The notes under the pieces: generated by a model
Seen by the model: the letters and a program-made list of their open reading frames with translations, nothing else
What the model was told of the DNA's origin: nothing
Databases searched by the model: none
Made by a program: the position numbers and the translations under genes
Part shown: piece after piece, positions 44,237 through 52,221 of the stretch
Numbering within the stretch: position 1 is the stretch's first letter
How the letters are laid out: each line of letters begins with the position of its first letter
Source: Ramlibacter sp.
Lineage (GTDB): Bacteria > Pseudomonadota > Gammaproteobacteria > Burkholderiales > Burkholderiaceae_C
Reading direction: 5' to 3'
Length of the DNA: 64,000 bases
NCBI GenBank assembly: GCA_019635435.1
Contig: JAHBZM010000001.1
Location: forward strand, 806,001 to 870,000

Positions 44237-44321
44237 GGGGGTTCCTTGCAGGCAATCAATCAGACAGGCGGCCCAGTCTATGCCTCGCGCCGGGCTTTGA
44301 AAAGTCCGGATTTCTGATTAC

Positions 44322-44343
44322 ATTGTTCATCTTAATGAACAAT
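44322..44343. promoter_or_regulatory. Perfect palindromic LysR-type operator between mmsA and LysR gene
   Basis: ATTGTTCAT-CTTA-ATGAACAAT, 9-bp perfect arms. It lies 11 bases before the LysR ATG and about 86 bases upstream of mmsA, in the only AT-rich part of the 118-base gap. Autoregulation and activation of mmsA are the expected functions. Confidence 0.75.
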
Positions 44344-44354
44344 CAAGATGCGCC

Positions 44355-45281
44355 ATGCCCACGCCCGCCGACACCCCTGTCTTTGCCGACCTGCATCTGT
44401 TGACCGTGCTGGCCCAGACCCGCAGCTACACCCAGGCGGCCCGCCGGCTGGGGGTTTCCAAGGCCTCGGTGAGCATGCGCATTGGCGAGCTCGAGCGCGC
44501 GGCGGGCATGCCGCTGGTGCGCCGGACCACGCGCTCGGTGGGCCTGACCGAGGCTGGGCAGCAGCTGGTGGACGACACCGGGGCCGCCTTCGCGCGCATT
44601 GCCCAGAGCTTTGCCAGCGTCAAGGACCTGGCCGGCTCGCCCCGCGGGCTGGTGCGCGTGACCGCGCCGGTGGCGCTGGGGCGCCAGCACATCGCCACCA
44701 CGCTGCCGGGCTTTTTTGCGCGCTACCCGGAGGTGCGCATCGAGCTGGACCTCAATGACCGTTTCGTCAACCTTGCGCAGGAGGGCTTTGACCTGGCCAT
44801 CCGCCACACCCAGGCGGCGCCCGACACCCATGTGGCCTGGGTGCTGCGCGAGTCGCGCTCGCTGCTGGTGGCCAGCCCCGATTACCTGGACAGGCACGGC
44901 ATGCCCGCGCATCCCTCGGCGCTGGCCAGCCACGCCTGCCTGCTGTACCTGCGCGACAGCGGCGCCCAGAGCTGGACCTTCGAGCGCGAGGCCGCGCGGC
45001 GGCGTGCCGAGCGGGTCGTGGTGGGCGTGAACGGCCCGCTGCGCGCCAACAACAGCGAGGTGCTGCGCGAGGCCGCGCTGGCCGGGCTGGGCATCGGGCT
45101 GCTGCCCGATTTCAGCGCGGCCAGTTACCTGGGGCCCCAGCAGCTGGTGCCCGTGCTGCCGCAGTGGCGGCCACTGGGGTTCTTTGGTGAACGCATCTAC
45201 GCCATCCGCCCCTGGGCGCCGCAGGTGCCGCGGGCCGTCCAGCTGCTGGTGGACCACCTGCGCGACAGTCTGGCGCTTTAG
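44355..45281 (+). CDS. LysR-family regulator, divergent from mmsA
   Basis: 308 residues. The winged helix at the N-terminus has LLTVLAQTRSYTQAARRLGVSKASVSMRIGELERAAGMPLVRRTTRSVGLT. The C-terminal effector domain is typical of the family and ends VDHLRDSLAL. It faces away from mmsA with a perfect palindrome between them, so it probably activates the mmsA-GMC operon with a pathway intermediate as inducer. Its stop overlaps the AtuA-family gene end by 4 bases (convergent). Confidence 0.9.
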   Translation: MPTPADTPVFADLHLLTVLAQTRSYTQAARRLGVSKASVSMRIGELERAAGMPLVRRTTRSVGLTEAGQQLVDDTGAAFARIAQSFASVKDLAGSPRGLVRVTAPVALGRQHIATTLPGFFARYPEVRIELDLNDRFVNLAQEGFDLAIRHTQAAPDTHVAWVLRESRSLLVASPDYLDRHGMPAHPSALASHACLLYLRDSGAQSWTFEREAARRRAERVVVGVNGPLRANNSEVLREAALAGLGIGLLPDFSAASYLGPQQLVPVLPQWRPLGFFGERIYAIRPWAPQVPRAVQLLVDHLRDSLAL

Positions 45282-47098
45282 GGCAACAGGCCGGGCGGAA
45301 CCCGCACCGGCATCGTCAACAGAATCTGCGCCATGCCCTTGCCCAGCGGGTCGTTGCGCAGGCTGGCCATGCCGCCGCCATCCAGCGCCTGTTCACAGAC
45401 AAAGTTCATCGCGTGGATGCCCGGCACGTCGTGGCGCGTCACCGGGCCCTGGACCAGGTGGCCCAGCCAGTCGGCCACCCGGGCTTCGGTGAGCTGCGCG
45501 CGCAGCAGGGGCAGCCACTCGGGGCGGCGCGCAATGACGCCGATGTTGGAGGAGTTGCCCTTGTCGCCGCTGCGGGCCCAGGCCAGTTCGATCAGCGGGA
45601 CTTCGCGCTGGTCTGCAGCCGGCAGGTCTGGCGACGCGGCCGCGGGGCCCCGCGGATCAGGCGCGGCTGGCGCTGGCGGGCGGGCGGGGCCGGGCCGCGC
45701 CGCGTCTGGCACGGGCACCGCGTGCAGCACCCCTTCCAGGTCCACCACGGGCTGAAGACGGGACTTGTCGAGCAGGAAGGCAAACTGCTTGATGCAGGGC
45801 GAGGGGCTGGGGCGGCCGGCCGCGCCCGTGGTGCCCGGTGACCAGCTGGTGCCGGCGGGGGCGATCTCGCGCGCGAACAGCTCGAGCGCGGCCTTGTGGG
45901 GGTGCATCACCGCGACCTGCAGCACCACCTCGCGCACGTCCGCTGTCCGCGCCTGCGGGCCGAAATTGCCGGCCTCGCTGCCCAGCACCTCGATGTGGCT
46001 GCGGCTGTAGTCCCCCAGGCCCGCCTGCGCAAACAGCTCGCGCGTCCGGGCGAGGATGGCCTCGCCCGTGCGCCGGGCCTTGCGGGCCGCGTCCTGGCCC
46101 ACGATGGTGAGCTGCGCGGTGCAGCGAAACCCGTCCATGTAGGTGGACGAAACCTTGTAGGCCGGCCCCGGCGGCCGCCCGCGCGCGCCCTGCACCTGGA
46201 CCCGGTGCTCGCCCAGCTGCCGCAGTGTGACCTGCGTGAAATCGCAGACCACGTCGGGCAGCAGGTAGCGTTGCGGGTCGCCGATCTCGTAGAGCATCTG
46301 CTCGGCAATCACCGCGCAGTTCACCAGGCCGCCCGTGCCTTCGGGCTTGGTGGTCACGAAATGGCCGTCGGCGTGGCATTCGATCACCGGGTAGCCGATG
46401 TGGGCCCAGTCGGGCACGCTGTCCCAGTCGGTGTGCAGGCCGCCTGTGGCCTGGCAGCCGCACTCGATGATGTGGCCGGCCAGGCTGCCCTGGGCCAGCC
46501 GGTCGTGGTCGTCATCGGCCCAGCCGAATTCGTGCATCAACGCGCCCAGCGTCACGGCGCTGTCCACGCAGCGCCCGGTCACGACAATCTGCGCGCCTTC
46601 GTCGAGCGCGCGCTTGACCGGCAGGGCTCCCAGATAGGCGTTGGCGGTCAGCACCTTGTCGGGCAGAGGCGCGCCACTTTGCAGTTCGCGCACGTCCTCG
46701 CCGCGCAATTGGGCGAGCAACGGGGTGACGTCGTCTCCCAGCACCACCGCCACCTTGACGCTCAGGCCCTGCTCGGCGGCAAGCGCGCGAATCGCCTGCG
46801 CGCAGGCCTGGGGGTTGACTCCACCCGCGTTGCTGATGACGCGGATGTTGCGGGCTACCACGTCTTGCAGGATGGCCTTTAGCGTCACCGTCACAAAGTC
46901 GGTGGCATAGCCCAGTTCAGGGTTCTTGGCGCGCGCGGCGGCCAGGATGGACATGGTGAGCTCGGCCAGGTAATCAAACACCAGGTAGTCGACCTGGCCC
47001 CTGGCCACCAGCTGCGGCGCGGCCACGCTGCTGTCGCCCCAGAAGCCCGAGGCGCCGCCTATCCTCACCACCTTGCCTGCTGCCTTGTCCGCGCCCAT
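45278..47098 (-). CDS. Acyclic terpene utilisation AtuA-family protein (DUF1446 type)
   Basis: About 606 residues. The N-terminal AtuA/DUF1446 domain begins VVRIGGASGFWGDSSVAAPQLVARG with YLVFDYLAELTMSILAAARAK and RVISNAGGVNPQACA. The C-terminal part (from about 500) has VPLIELAWARSGDKGNSSNIGVIARRP, a fused small DUF found in AtuA-like proteins. ATG 47098 is chosen because it follows the crotonase stop by 2 bases; an ATG at 47116 is possible. Families of this kind occur in citronellol/geraniol and branched-chain acyl-CoA clusters; the exact reaction is not known. Confidence 0.85.
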   Translation of the reverse strand: MGADKAAGKVVRIGGASGFWGDSSVAAPQLVARGQVDYLVFDYLAELTMSILAAARAKNPELGYATDFVTVTLKAILQDVVARNIRVISNAGGVNPQACAQAIRALAAEQGLSVKVAVVLGDDVTPLLAQLRGEDVRELQSGAPLPDKVLTANAYLGALPVKRALDEGAQIVVTGRCVDSAVTLGALMHEFGWADDDHDRLAQGSLAGHIIECGCQATGGLHTDWDSVPDWAHIGYPVIECHADGHFVTTKPEGTGGLVNCAVIAEQMLYEIGDPQRYLLPDVVCDFTQVTLRQLGEHRVQVQGARGRPPGPAYKVSSTYMDGFRCTAQLTIVGQDAARKARRTGEAILARTRELFAQAGLGDYSRSHIEVLGSEAGNFGPQARTADVREVVLQVAVMHPHKAALELFAREIAPAGTSWSPGTTGAAGRPSPSPCIKQFAFLLDKSRLQPVVDLEGVLHAVPVPDAARPGPARPPAPAAPDPRGPAAASPDLPAADQREVPLIELAWARSGDKGNSSNIGVIARRPEWLPLLRAQLTEARVADWLGHLVQGPVTRHDVPGIHAMNFVCEQALDGGGMASLRNDPLGKGMAQILLTMPVRVPPGLLP

Positions 47099-47100
47099 GG

Positions 47101-47883
47101 TCACTGCCCCGTCCATTGTGGTGGCCGCTTCTGCTGGAACGCGGCCTGGCCTTCCTTGGCGTCCTCGGTCAGCGTGAACAGCGCAATCTGGCTTTCGGTG
47201 AAGCTCATGCTCTCTTCAAATGCCATGGCCTCGATCTTCTTCATGGTGTACAGGCCGCGGCGGATGGCGGCGGGCGACTTGTCCAGCAGGCGGTCCAGCA
47301 GCCACTGCAGCCTGGCGTCCACGTCGTCGTCCACGTGGTTGACCAGCCCGTAGTCGAGTGCCTGGGCCGAGGTGAGCGCTTCGCCGGTCAGGCACAGCTC
47401 GGCCAGCTTGCGCCGCGGGATCAGGTGCTGCAGCACGCTGAGCACCTGCGCGGGGAACACGCCCACCTTCACTTCGGGCAGGCCGAAGATGGCGTGGCGG
47501 GCGGCCACCGCCATGTCGCACATGGCCAGCAGGCCCATGCCCCCGGCCATGCAGGCCCCGTTGACCCGCGCCACCAGCGGCACGTTGCTCGCGCGGGCCA
47601 CGCGCAGCAGCTGTGCAAGGTGGCCATGGGGCTCGGAGTAGTCGGTGGTGAAGGCATTCGCGGCCTGCAGGTCGGCGCCGGCGCAAAAGGCCTTGCTGCC
47701 CGCGCCGGTGATCACGATGGCGCGCACCGACCGGTCGGATTGCGCGGTGGTGATGGCCCGGGCCATGCCGGCCAGCACCGCGTGGCTCATGGCGTTGCGC
47801 CGCTCCTCGCGCTGGATGGTGAGCCACAGCGTCGGCCCGCGGGCCTCGACGCGCAGCTCCTGGGTCGGGGTGTCTGCATTCAT
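47101..47883 (-). CDS. Enoyl-CoA hydratase/isomerase (crotonase family)
   Basis: 260 residues. Crotonase blocks: AIVITGAGSKAFCAGADLQAANAF (about 56-79) with the oxyanion-hole region, VARVNGACMAGGMGLLAMCDMAVA and FGLPEVKVGVFPAQVL. It hydrates or isomerises an acyl-CoA in the cytoplasm. The AtuA-family gene follows directly (stop 2 bases before its ATG), so they should work on the same CoA-bound intermediate. Typical carboxylase partners of AtuA pathways are absent from this window. Confidence 0.9.
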   Translation of the reverse strand: MNADTPTQELRVEARGPTLWLTIQREERRNAMSHAVLAGMARAITTAQSDRSVRAIVITGAGSKAFCAGADLQAANAFTTDYSEPHGHLAQLLRVARASNVPLVARVNGACMAGGMGLLAMCDMAVAARHAIFGLPEVKVGVFPAQVLSVLQHLIPRRKLAELCLTGEALTSAQALDYGLVNHVDDDVDARLQWLLDRLLDKSPAAIRRGLYTMKKIEAMAFEESMSFTESQIALFTLTEDAKEGQAAFQQKRPPQWTGQ

Positions 47884-48065
47884 GGGGGTCTCCTTGGCGC
47901 CCGGGCCCTGGCCGGCGCGGCCTGTGGGTGCTTTATACCCGGGGGCGCCGGCGCGGGGCTGTCACTGCGGCGCCACGCCCTGCAAGGCGGGTGATTGGCT
48001 GACACGCCGGCGCGGGGGCTTGCGGGTACCATGCCAGACTCACCACACTTGCCGCCACGCCCTCC

Positions 48066-49184
48066 ATGGAGGAAACCACACCGCGCACCGAAACACAGGA
48101 CGCCCAGGGCCGCACGCAGACCCGCGTGCTTGGCGACTGGACGGCCGCCCGGTTCGCGCAGCCCGGTGTGCTGCAGAAGGCGCGCGCCGACCTGCAGCGC
48201 AGCGCCGCCGGGGCGGCCTGGGACCTGCAGGGCGCCGGCCAGCTGGACCACGTGGGCGCGCAGGTGCTGTGGAACCACTGGGGCCGCAAGTGGCCCGACG
48301 AGATCGAGGCCGCGCCGGGCCAGCGCGCCGTGCTGGAGCGCGTGGCCCAGTTCACGGTGGCGCTGCCGCCCCGCGCGCGGCTCACGCTGCGCGGCCACTA
48401 CCTGGCCTTTGGGGCCGTCCTGCTGCAGGTGCTGCGCCATGTGCGCGGCTTTGTGCGGCTCATGGGGCAGCTGCTGCTCAACCTGATCCGGCTGGCCCGG
48501 GCGCCCCACGACGGCCCCTGGCGCGATGTGTCCAGCCACCTGTATGGCATTGGCGCCACCGCCATGCCGATCACGGCCCTGGTGGGCTTTCTCATCGGCG
48601 TGGTGCTGGCGTATCTCACCTCGCAGCAGCTCAAGCAGTTTGGCGCTGACGCCTACATCGTCAACATCCTGGGCGTGTCGCTGATCCGGGAGCTGGGCCC
48701 CATGCTCGCGGCCATCCTGATCGCGGGGCGCTCGGGCTCGTCCATCACCGCGCAGATCGGCGTGATGCGCGTGACCGAGGAGCTTGACGCCATGCGGGTC
48801 ATGGGCATTTCGCACAGCTTCCGGCTGGTCATGCCGCGGGCGCTGGCGCTGGCCGTGGCCATGCCGCTGATCAGCGTCTGGACCACGCTGGCGGCGCTGG
48901 CCGGCGGCATGCTCTCGGCCGACCTGTCCATGGGCATCACGCCGCAGTATTTCTTCAACGCCCTGCCGCAGGCCGCCAGCATCAACAACCTGTACCTGGC
49001 CAGCGCCAAGTCGGTGGTGTTCGGCATCATGATCGCGCTGGTGGGCTGCCACTACGGGCTGCGCGTCAAGCCCAACACCCAGAGCCTGGGCGAGGGCACC
49101 ACGGCCTCGGTGGTGACCTCGATCACCGCGGTGATCCTGGTGGACGCGCTGTTTGCCGTGCTGTTCAAGGACGTGGGCGTATGA
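48066..49184 (+). CDS. mlaE: MCE-type lipid ABC transporter permease with N-terminal STAS-like domain (MlaE type)
   Basis: 372 residues. The first ~110 residues resemble a STAS domain (AAWDLQGAGQLDHVGAQVLWNHW), the rest the MlaE permease with MPITALVGFLIGVVLAYLTSQQLKQFG, GPMLAAILIAGRSGSSITAQIGVMRVTEELDAM and a 5-helix membrane part. In Mla-type systems the permease MlaE and a separate STAS protein (MlaB) cooperate; here they are fused. ATG 48066 is in a gap of about 180 bases after the divergent crotonase gene. The ATPase gene overlaps its stop by 4 bases. Confidence 0.9.
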   Translation: MEETTPRTETQDAQGRTQTRVLGDWTAARFAQPGVLQKARADLQRSAAGAAWDLQGAGQLDHVGAQVLWNHWGRKWPDEIEAAPGQRAVLERVAQFTVALPPRARLTLRGHYLAFGAVLLQVLRHVRGFVRLMGQLLLNLIRLARAPHDGPWRDVSSHLYGIGATAMPITALVGFLIGVVLAYLTSQQLKQFGADAYIVNILGVSLIRELGPMLAAILIAGRSGSSITAQIGVMRVTEELDAMRVMGISHSFRLVMPRALALAVAMPLISVWTTLAALAGGMLSADLSMGITPQYFFNALPQAASINNLYLASAKSVVFGIMIALVGCHYGLRVKPNTQSLGEGTTASVVTSITAVILVDALFAVLFKDVGV

Positions 49185-49975
49185 GCGACGCCGCCAACGT
49201 CATCGAGATCCGCGGGCTGTGGACCGAGTTCAGCTCGCCCGAGCGCACCAGCGTGGTCCACAAGGACCTGGACCTGAGCGTGCAGCGCGGCGAGGTGCTG
49301 TCGCTGGTGGGCGGCTCGGGCACCGGCAAGACCGTGCTGCTGCGCCAGATCCTGGGGCTGGAGACGCCCTCGCGCGGCACGGTGAGCGTGCTGGGCCATC
49401 CGCCCGGCGGCATGGGCGACAAGGGCGCCGCGAGCCGCGTGGGCATGCTGTTCCAGCACGGCGCGCTGTTCTCGGCCTTCAGCGTGCTCGACAACATCGC
49501 GTTTCCGCTGCGCGAACTGCAGACCCTGCCGCCCGACCTGATCCGTGACGCGGCGCTGGTCAAGCTGCAGATGGTGGGGCTGGGCCCCGAGCATGCCGAC
49601 AAGATGCCCAGCGACCTGTCGGGCGGCATGATCAAGCGCGTGGCGCTGGCGCGGGCGCTGGTCATGGACCCGCCGCTGCTGCTGCTGGACGAACCCACCT
49701 CGGGGCTGGACCCGGAAAGCTCTGACGGCTTTGTCACGCTGCTGCGCTCGCTGCACCGCGACCTGGGCCTGACCGTGGTCATGGTCACGCACGACCTGGA
49801 CACCCTGTTTGAGCTGAGCACGCGCATCGCGGTGCTGGCCGACCAGCGCGTGATCGTGAATGCCCCGCCGCGCGAGGTGATTGCCTTCCCCCATCCCTTC
49901 ATTCACCATTTTTTCCTGGGCGAGCGGGGCCAGCGCGCCATGGAATTGCTGCGCGAATACCCGTTCGCCGTGTAG
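49181..49975 (+). CDS. mlaF: MCE-type lipid ABC transporter ATPase (MlaF type)
   Basis: 264 residues. Walker A is GGSGTGKTVLLRQ, the signature motif DLSGGMIKRVALARAL and Walker B LLLLDEPTSGLDPESS; the H-loop is VTHDLDTLF. It powers lipid transport between inner and outer membrane with the MlaE-type permease and MCE protein. ATG 49181 overlaps the permease stop; the MCE gene begins 16 bases after its end. Confidence 0.95.
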   Translation: MSDAANVIEIRGLWTEFSSPERTSVVHKDLDLSVQRGEVLSLVGGSGTGKTVLLRQILGLETPSRGTVSVLGHPPGGMGDKGAASRVGMLFQHGALFSAFSVLDNIAFPLRELQTLPPDLIRDAALVKLQMVGLGPEHADKMPSDLSGGMIKRVALARALVMDPPLLLLDEPTSGLDPESSDGFVTLLRSLHRDLGLTVVMVTHDLDTLFELSTRIAVLADQRVIVNAPPREVIAFPHPFIHHFFLGERGQRAMELLREYPFAV

Positions 49976-49991
49976 AAAGAGAGGAACGCTC

Positions 49992-50969
49992 ATGGAAAAC
50001 AAGGCCCACGCCCTCGCCGCCGGCATCTTCGTGCTGGTGGCCAGCGCCCTGCTGGCGGCCCTGGCTGTCTGGCTCACCAGCGACAAGGGCACCTACGACC
50101 TCTACGAGATTTCCACCCGCGAAACCGTCACGGGGCTGCAGGCCCAGGCGCCCGTGCGCTACCGCGGGGTGGACGTGGGCAAGGTCGCCAGCATCGGCTT
50201 CGACCCGCAGACCCCCGGCAACGTGCTGATGCGCCTGCAGGTGGCGCGCGAGGCGCCCATGAACCAGTCCACCTTTGCCACGCTGAGCTTCCAGGGGGTG
50301 ACGGGGCTGGCCTTCGTGCAGCTGGATGACAAGGGCCAGCCCGGCGCGCCGCTGGTGCCCAATGACGAGCAGCCGCCGCGCATCCCGCTCAAGCCCGGCC
50401 TGCTCAGCGAACTGGCCGAAAAGAGCAAATCCATTCTTGAGAAAGTCGAGCAGGCGACCACGCGGCTCAGCGACGTGCTGGCGCCCGACAACCAGAAGCG
50501 CCTGGCCACGGCGCTGGAGAACACCGGCCGCGCCGCCGACAGCGTGGCCGCCCTGTCCAGCCGGATGCAGGGGGTGCTGGACGCGCAGCTCGGCCCGCAG
50601 CGCGTGGATATCCCGCTGCTGGTCAAGGACGTGTCGGCCACCATGAAGTCGCTGCAGGCCACCTCCCAGAGTGCCGGCGTCGCGCTGGACGAGGTCACGC
50701 GCACGGCCCGCCGCCTCAACGAAAAGGATGGCCCGATCGACCGGCTCGCCGAAGGCACCGAGGCGCTGTCGGCGGCGGCCGACTCGTTCAACGCCGCCAC
50801 GCTGCCGCGCATCAACCAGGTGACCGACGACACCGCGCGCGCCGCGCGGCGCCTGAGCCGCACCGTCAATGCCATCAATGACAACCCGCAATCGCTGATC
50901 TTTGGCAACGGGGCGGCCGTTCCTGGCCCCGGCGAGCCCGGATTCAACGCCCCTGGAGTGGCCCGATGA
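49992..50969 (+). CDS. MCE domain protein (MlaD-like) of the lipid transport operon
   Basis: 325 residues, longer than E. coli MlaD. A membrane anchor at about residues 8-30 (ALAAGIFVLVASALLAALAVW) precedes the MCE domain (GLQAQAPVRYRGVDVGKVASIGFDPQTPGNVLMRLQV). A long helical C-terminal half follows (ILEKVEQATTRLSDVLAP; SAAADSFNAATLPRINQVTD). ATG 49992 follows AAAGAGAGGAACGC. The lipoprotein gene overlaps its stop (ATGA). MCE rings carry phospholipids across the periplasm. Confidence 0.92.
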   Translation: MENKAHALAAGIFVLVASALLAALAVWLTSDKGTYDLYEISTRETVTGLQAQAPVRYRGVDVGKVASIGFDPQTPGNVLMRLQVAREAPMNQSTFATLSFQGVTGLAFVQLDDKGQPGAPLVPNDEQPPRIPLKPGLLSELAEKSKSILEKVEQATTRLSDVLAPDNQKRLATALENTGRAADSVAALSSRMQGVLDAQLGPQRVDIPLLVKDVSATMKSLQATSQSAGVALDEVTRTARRLNEKDGPIDRLAEGTEALSAAADSFNAATLPRINQVTDDTARAARRLSRTVNAINDNPQSLIFGNGAAVPGPGEPGFNAPGVAR

Positions 50970-51649
50970 ACAAGCAATTGACTATGAAATTCATAGCACA
51001 CTGTGGCCGCCAGTCCTGGACTCCAGCCCTGTTGGGCCTGATTTTTGGGGGCGCGGCCCTGTTGTCGGCCTGCGCCGGGCCTGACCGGCCCACGCGGGCC
51101 ACGCTCTACGACTTCGGCCCGGGCGTGACCGCGCCCCAGCCCGCGACCCGCATCGCGCCGCTGCCCCCGGTGGCGCTGGGCGACATCGAGGCCGGCGGCG
51201 CGCTCGACGGCACCGCCATGCTCTACCGGCTGGCCTACGCCGACGCCAACGAGCTGCGCCCCTATGCCCAGGCCCGCTGGAGCGCGCCACCCGCGCAGCT
51301 GGTGCGCCAGCGCCTGCGCGAGCTGCTGGGCCAGCGCCGGCCCGTGCTCAATGTGGGCGAGGGCGCGGCCATCACCCGCAGCGGCGGCCAGGCCCCGCTG
51401 GTGCTGCGGCTGGAGCTGGAGGAGTTCAGCCAGGTGTTCGAGTCGCCGGCCGTAAGCCAGGGCGTGATCCGCCTGCGCGCCACGGCCGCCGAAAACACCC
51501 CGTCGGGCGAGAAGCTGCTGGCCCAGCGCAGCGTGGTGGTTCGCCGGCCCGCGCCCAGCGCCGATGCGCCGGGTGGCGTCCAGGCCCTGACGGCGGCCAC
51601 CGAGGCCGCGGCGCAGGAGATCGCCCAATGGCTGCAGCAACTGCGCTGA
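50966..51649 (+). CDS. ABC-type transport auxiliary lipoprotein (PqiC/DUF330-like)
   Basis: 227 residues. The signal region ends with LLSAC, making Cys36 the lipidated residue. The mature part has RATLYDFGPGVTAPQPATRIAPLPPV and VRQRLRELLGQRRPVLNVGEG, like ABC_trans_aux proteins that pair with MCE systems in the outer membrane. ATG 50966 overlaps the previous stop. Unusually, bases 50980-51046, which encode the signal region, are a copy of a dispersed repeat (see repeat entries). Confidence 0.88.
   Translation: MNKQLTMKFIAHCGRQSWTPALLGLIFGGAALLSACAGPDRPTRATLYDFGPGVTAPQPATRIAPLPPVALGDIEAGGALDGTAMLYRLAYADANELRPYAQARWSAPPAQLVRQRLRELLGQRRPVLNVGEGAAITRSGGQAPLVLRLELEEFSQVFESPAVSQGVIRLRATAAENTPSGEKLLAQRSVVVRRPAPSADAPGGVQALTAATEAAAQEIAQWLQQLR
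50980..51046 (+). repeat. Dispersed repeat family A, copy 2 (inside lipoprotein gene)
   Basis: GACTATGAAATTCATAGCA, then CACTGTGGCCGCCAG, then CTGGACTCCAGCCCTGTT. Same module order as copy 1. It encodes part of the signal peptide of the auxiliary lipoprotein in frame. Confidence 0.78.
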
Positions 51650-52221
51650 ACCCCGGGCTGGCGCCCGGCGGCCGCTGTGGCAACCTGTCGCAGCGCCCGG
51701 ACCTGCTTGCGCAGTCGGCGTTGCTGCAGGACTTCAGCCCGGCCGAGGCCGATGTGCTGGGCGCCGCCATGGCCCTGGTGCGGGCCTGCCCCGGCCAGGT
51801 GCTGATTGCCGAGGGCACGGTGGACGACTGGATGATGCTGCTGCTGTCCGGCACGGTGGATGTGACCAAGCGCCGCGTGGCGGTCCCGGGCGAGCCCGCC
51901 GCCGCGGGTGGGGCCGGGCCGGACCAGGGCGGCGACCCCCGGGGCGCGGCGCGGCTGGCCGTGCTGCGCCCGGGCGCCGTGATCGGCGAGATGTCCATGC
52001 TCGACGGCGAGCCGCGCTACGCCACCTGCGTGGCGATTGACGAGGTCGAGGCCGCCGTGCTCACGCGCGAGGCCGTGGCGCGGCTGATTGGCGAACACCC
52101 CGCGGTGGGCGCCAAGCTGCTGGTCAAGATCACCCAGCTGCTGGCGCAGCGGCTGCGCAACACCAGCAATCAGCTGATCAAGTCGATTCAGAACAGGGGC
52201 GCGGGCAACTTGACCACGTAG
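51628..52221 (+). CDS. Cyclic-nucleotide-binding-fold protein (Crp/Fnr-type sensor domain, no HTH seen)
   Basis: 197 residues. The cNMP-binding fold is seen in LLQDFSPAEADVLGAAMALV, GQVLIAEGTVDDWMMLLLSGTVDVTKRR and AVIGEMSMLDGEPRYATCVA; an insert (PGEPAAAGGAGPDQGGDPRG) lies in the middle. No clear C-terminal helix-turn-helix follows, so it is probably a sensor domain rather than a complete Crp regulator. It overlaps the end of the lipoprotein gene by 22 bases and ends the operon. Its 3' end overlaps the convergent esterase gene by 34 bases. Confidence 0.82.
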   Translation: MAAATALNPGLAPGGRCGNLSQRPDLLAQSALLQDFSPAEADVLGAAMALVRACPGQVLIAEGTVDDWMMLLLSGTVDVTKRRVAVPGEPAAAGGAGPDQGGDPRGAARLAVLRPGAVIGEMSMLDGEPRYATCVAIDEVEAAVLTREAVARLIGEHPAVGAKLLVKITQLLAQRLRNTSNQLIKSIQNRGAGNLTT

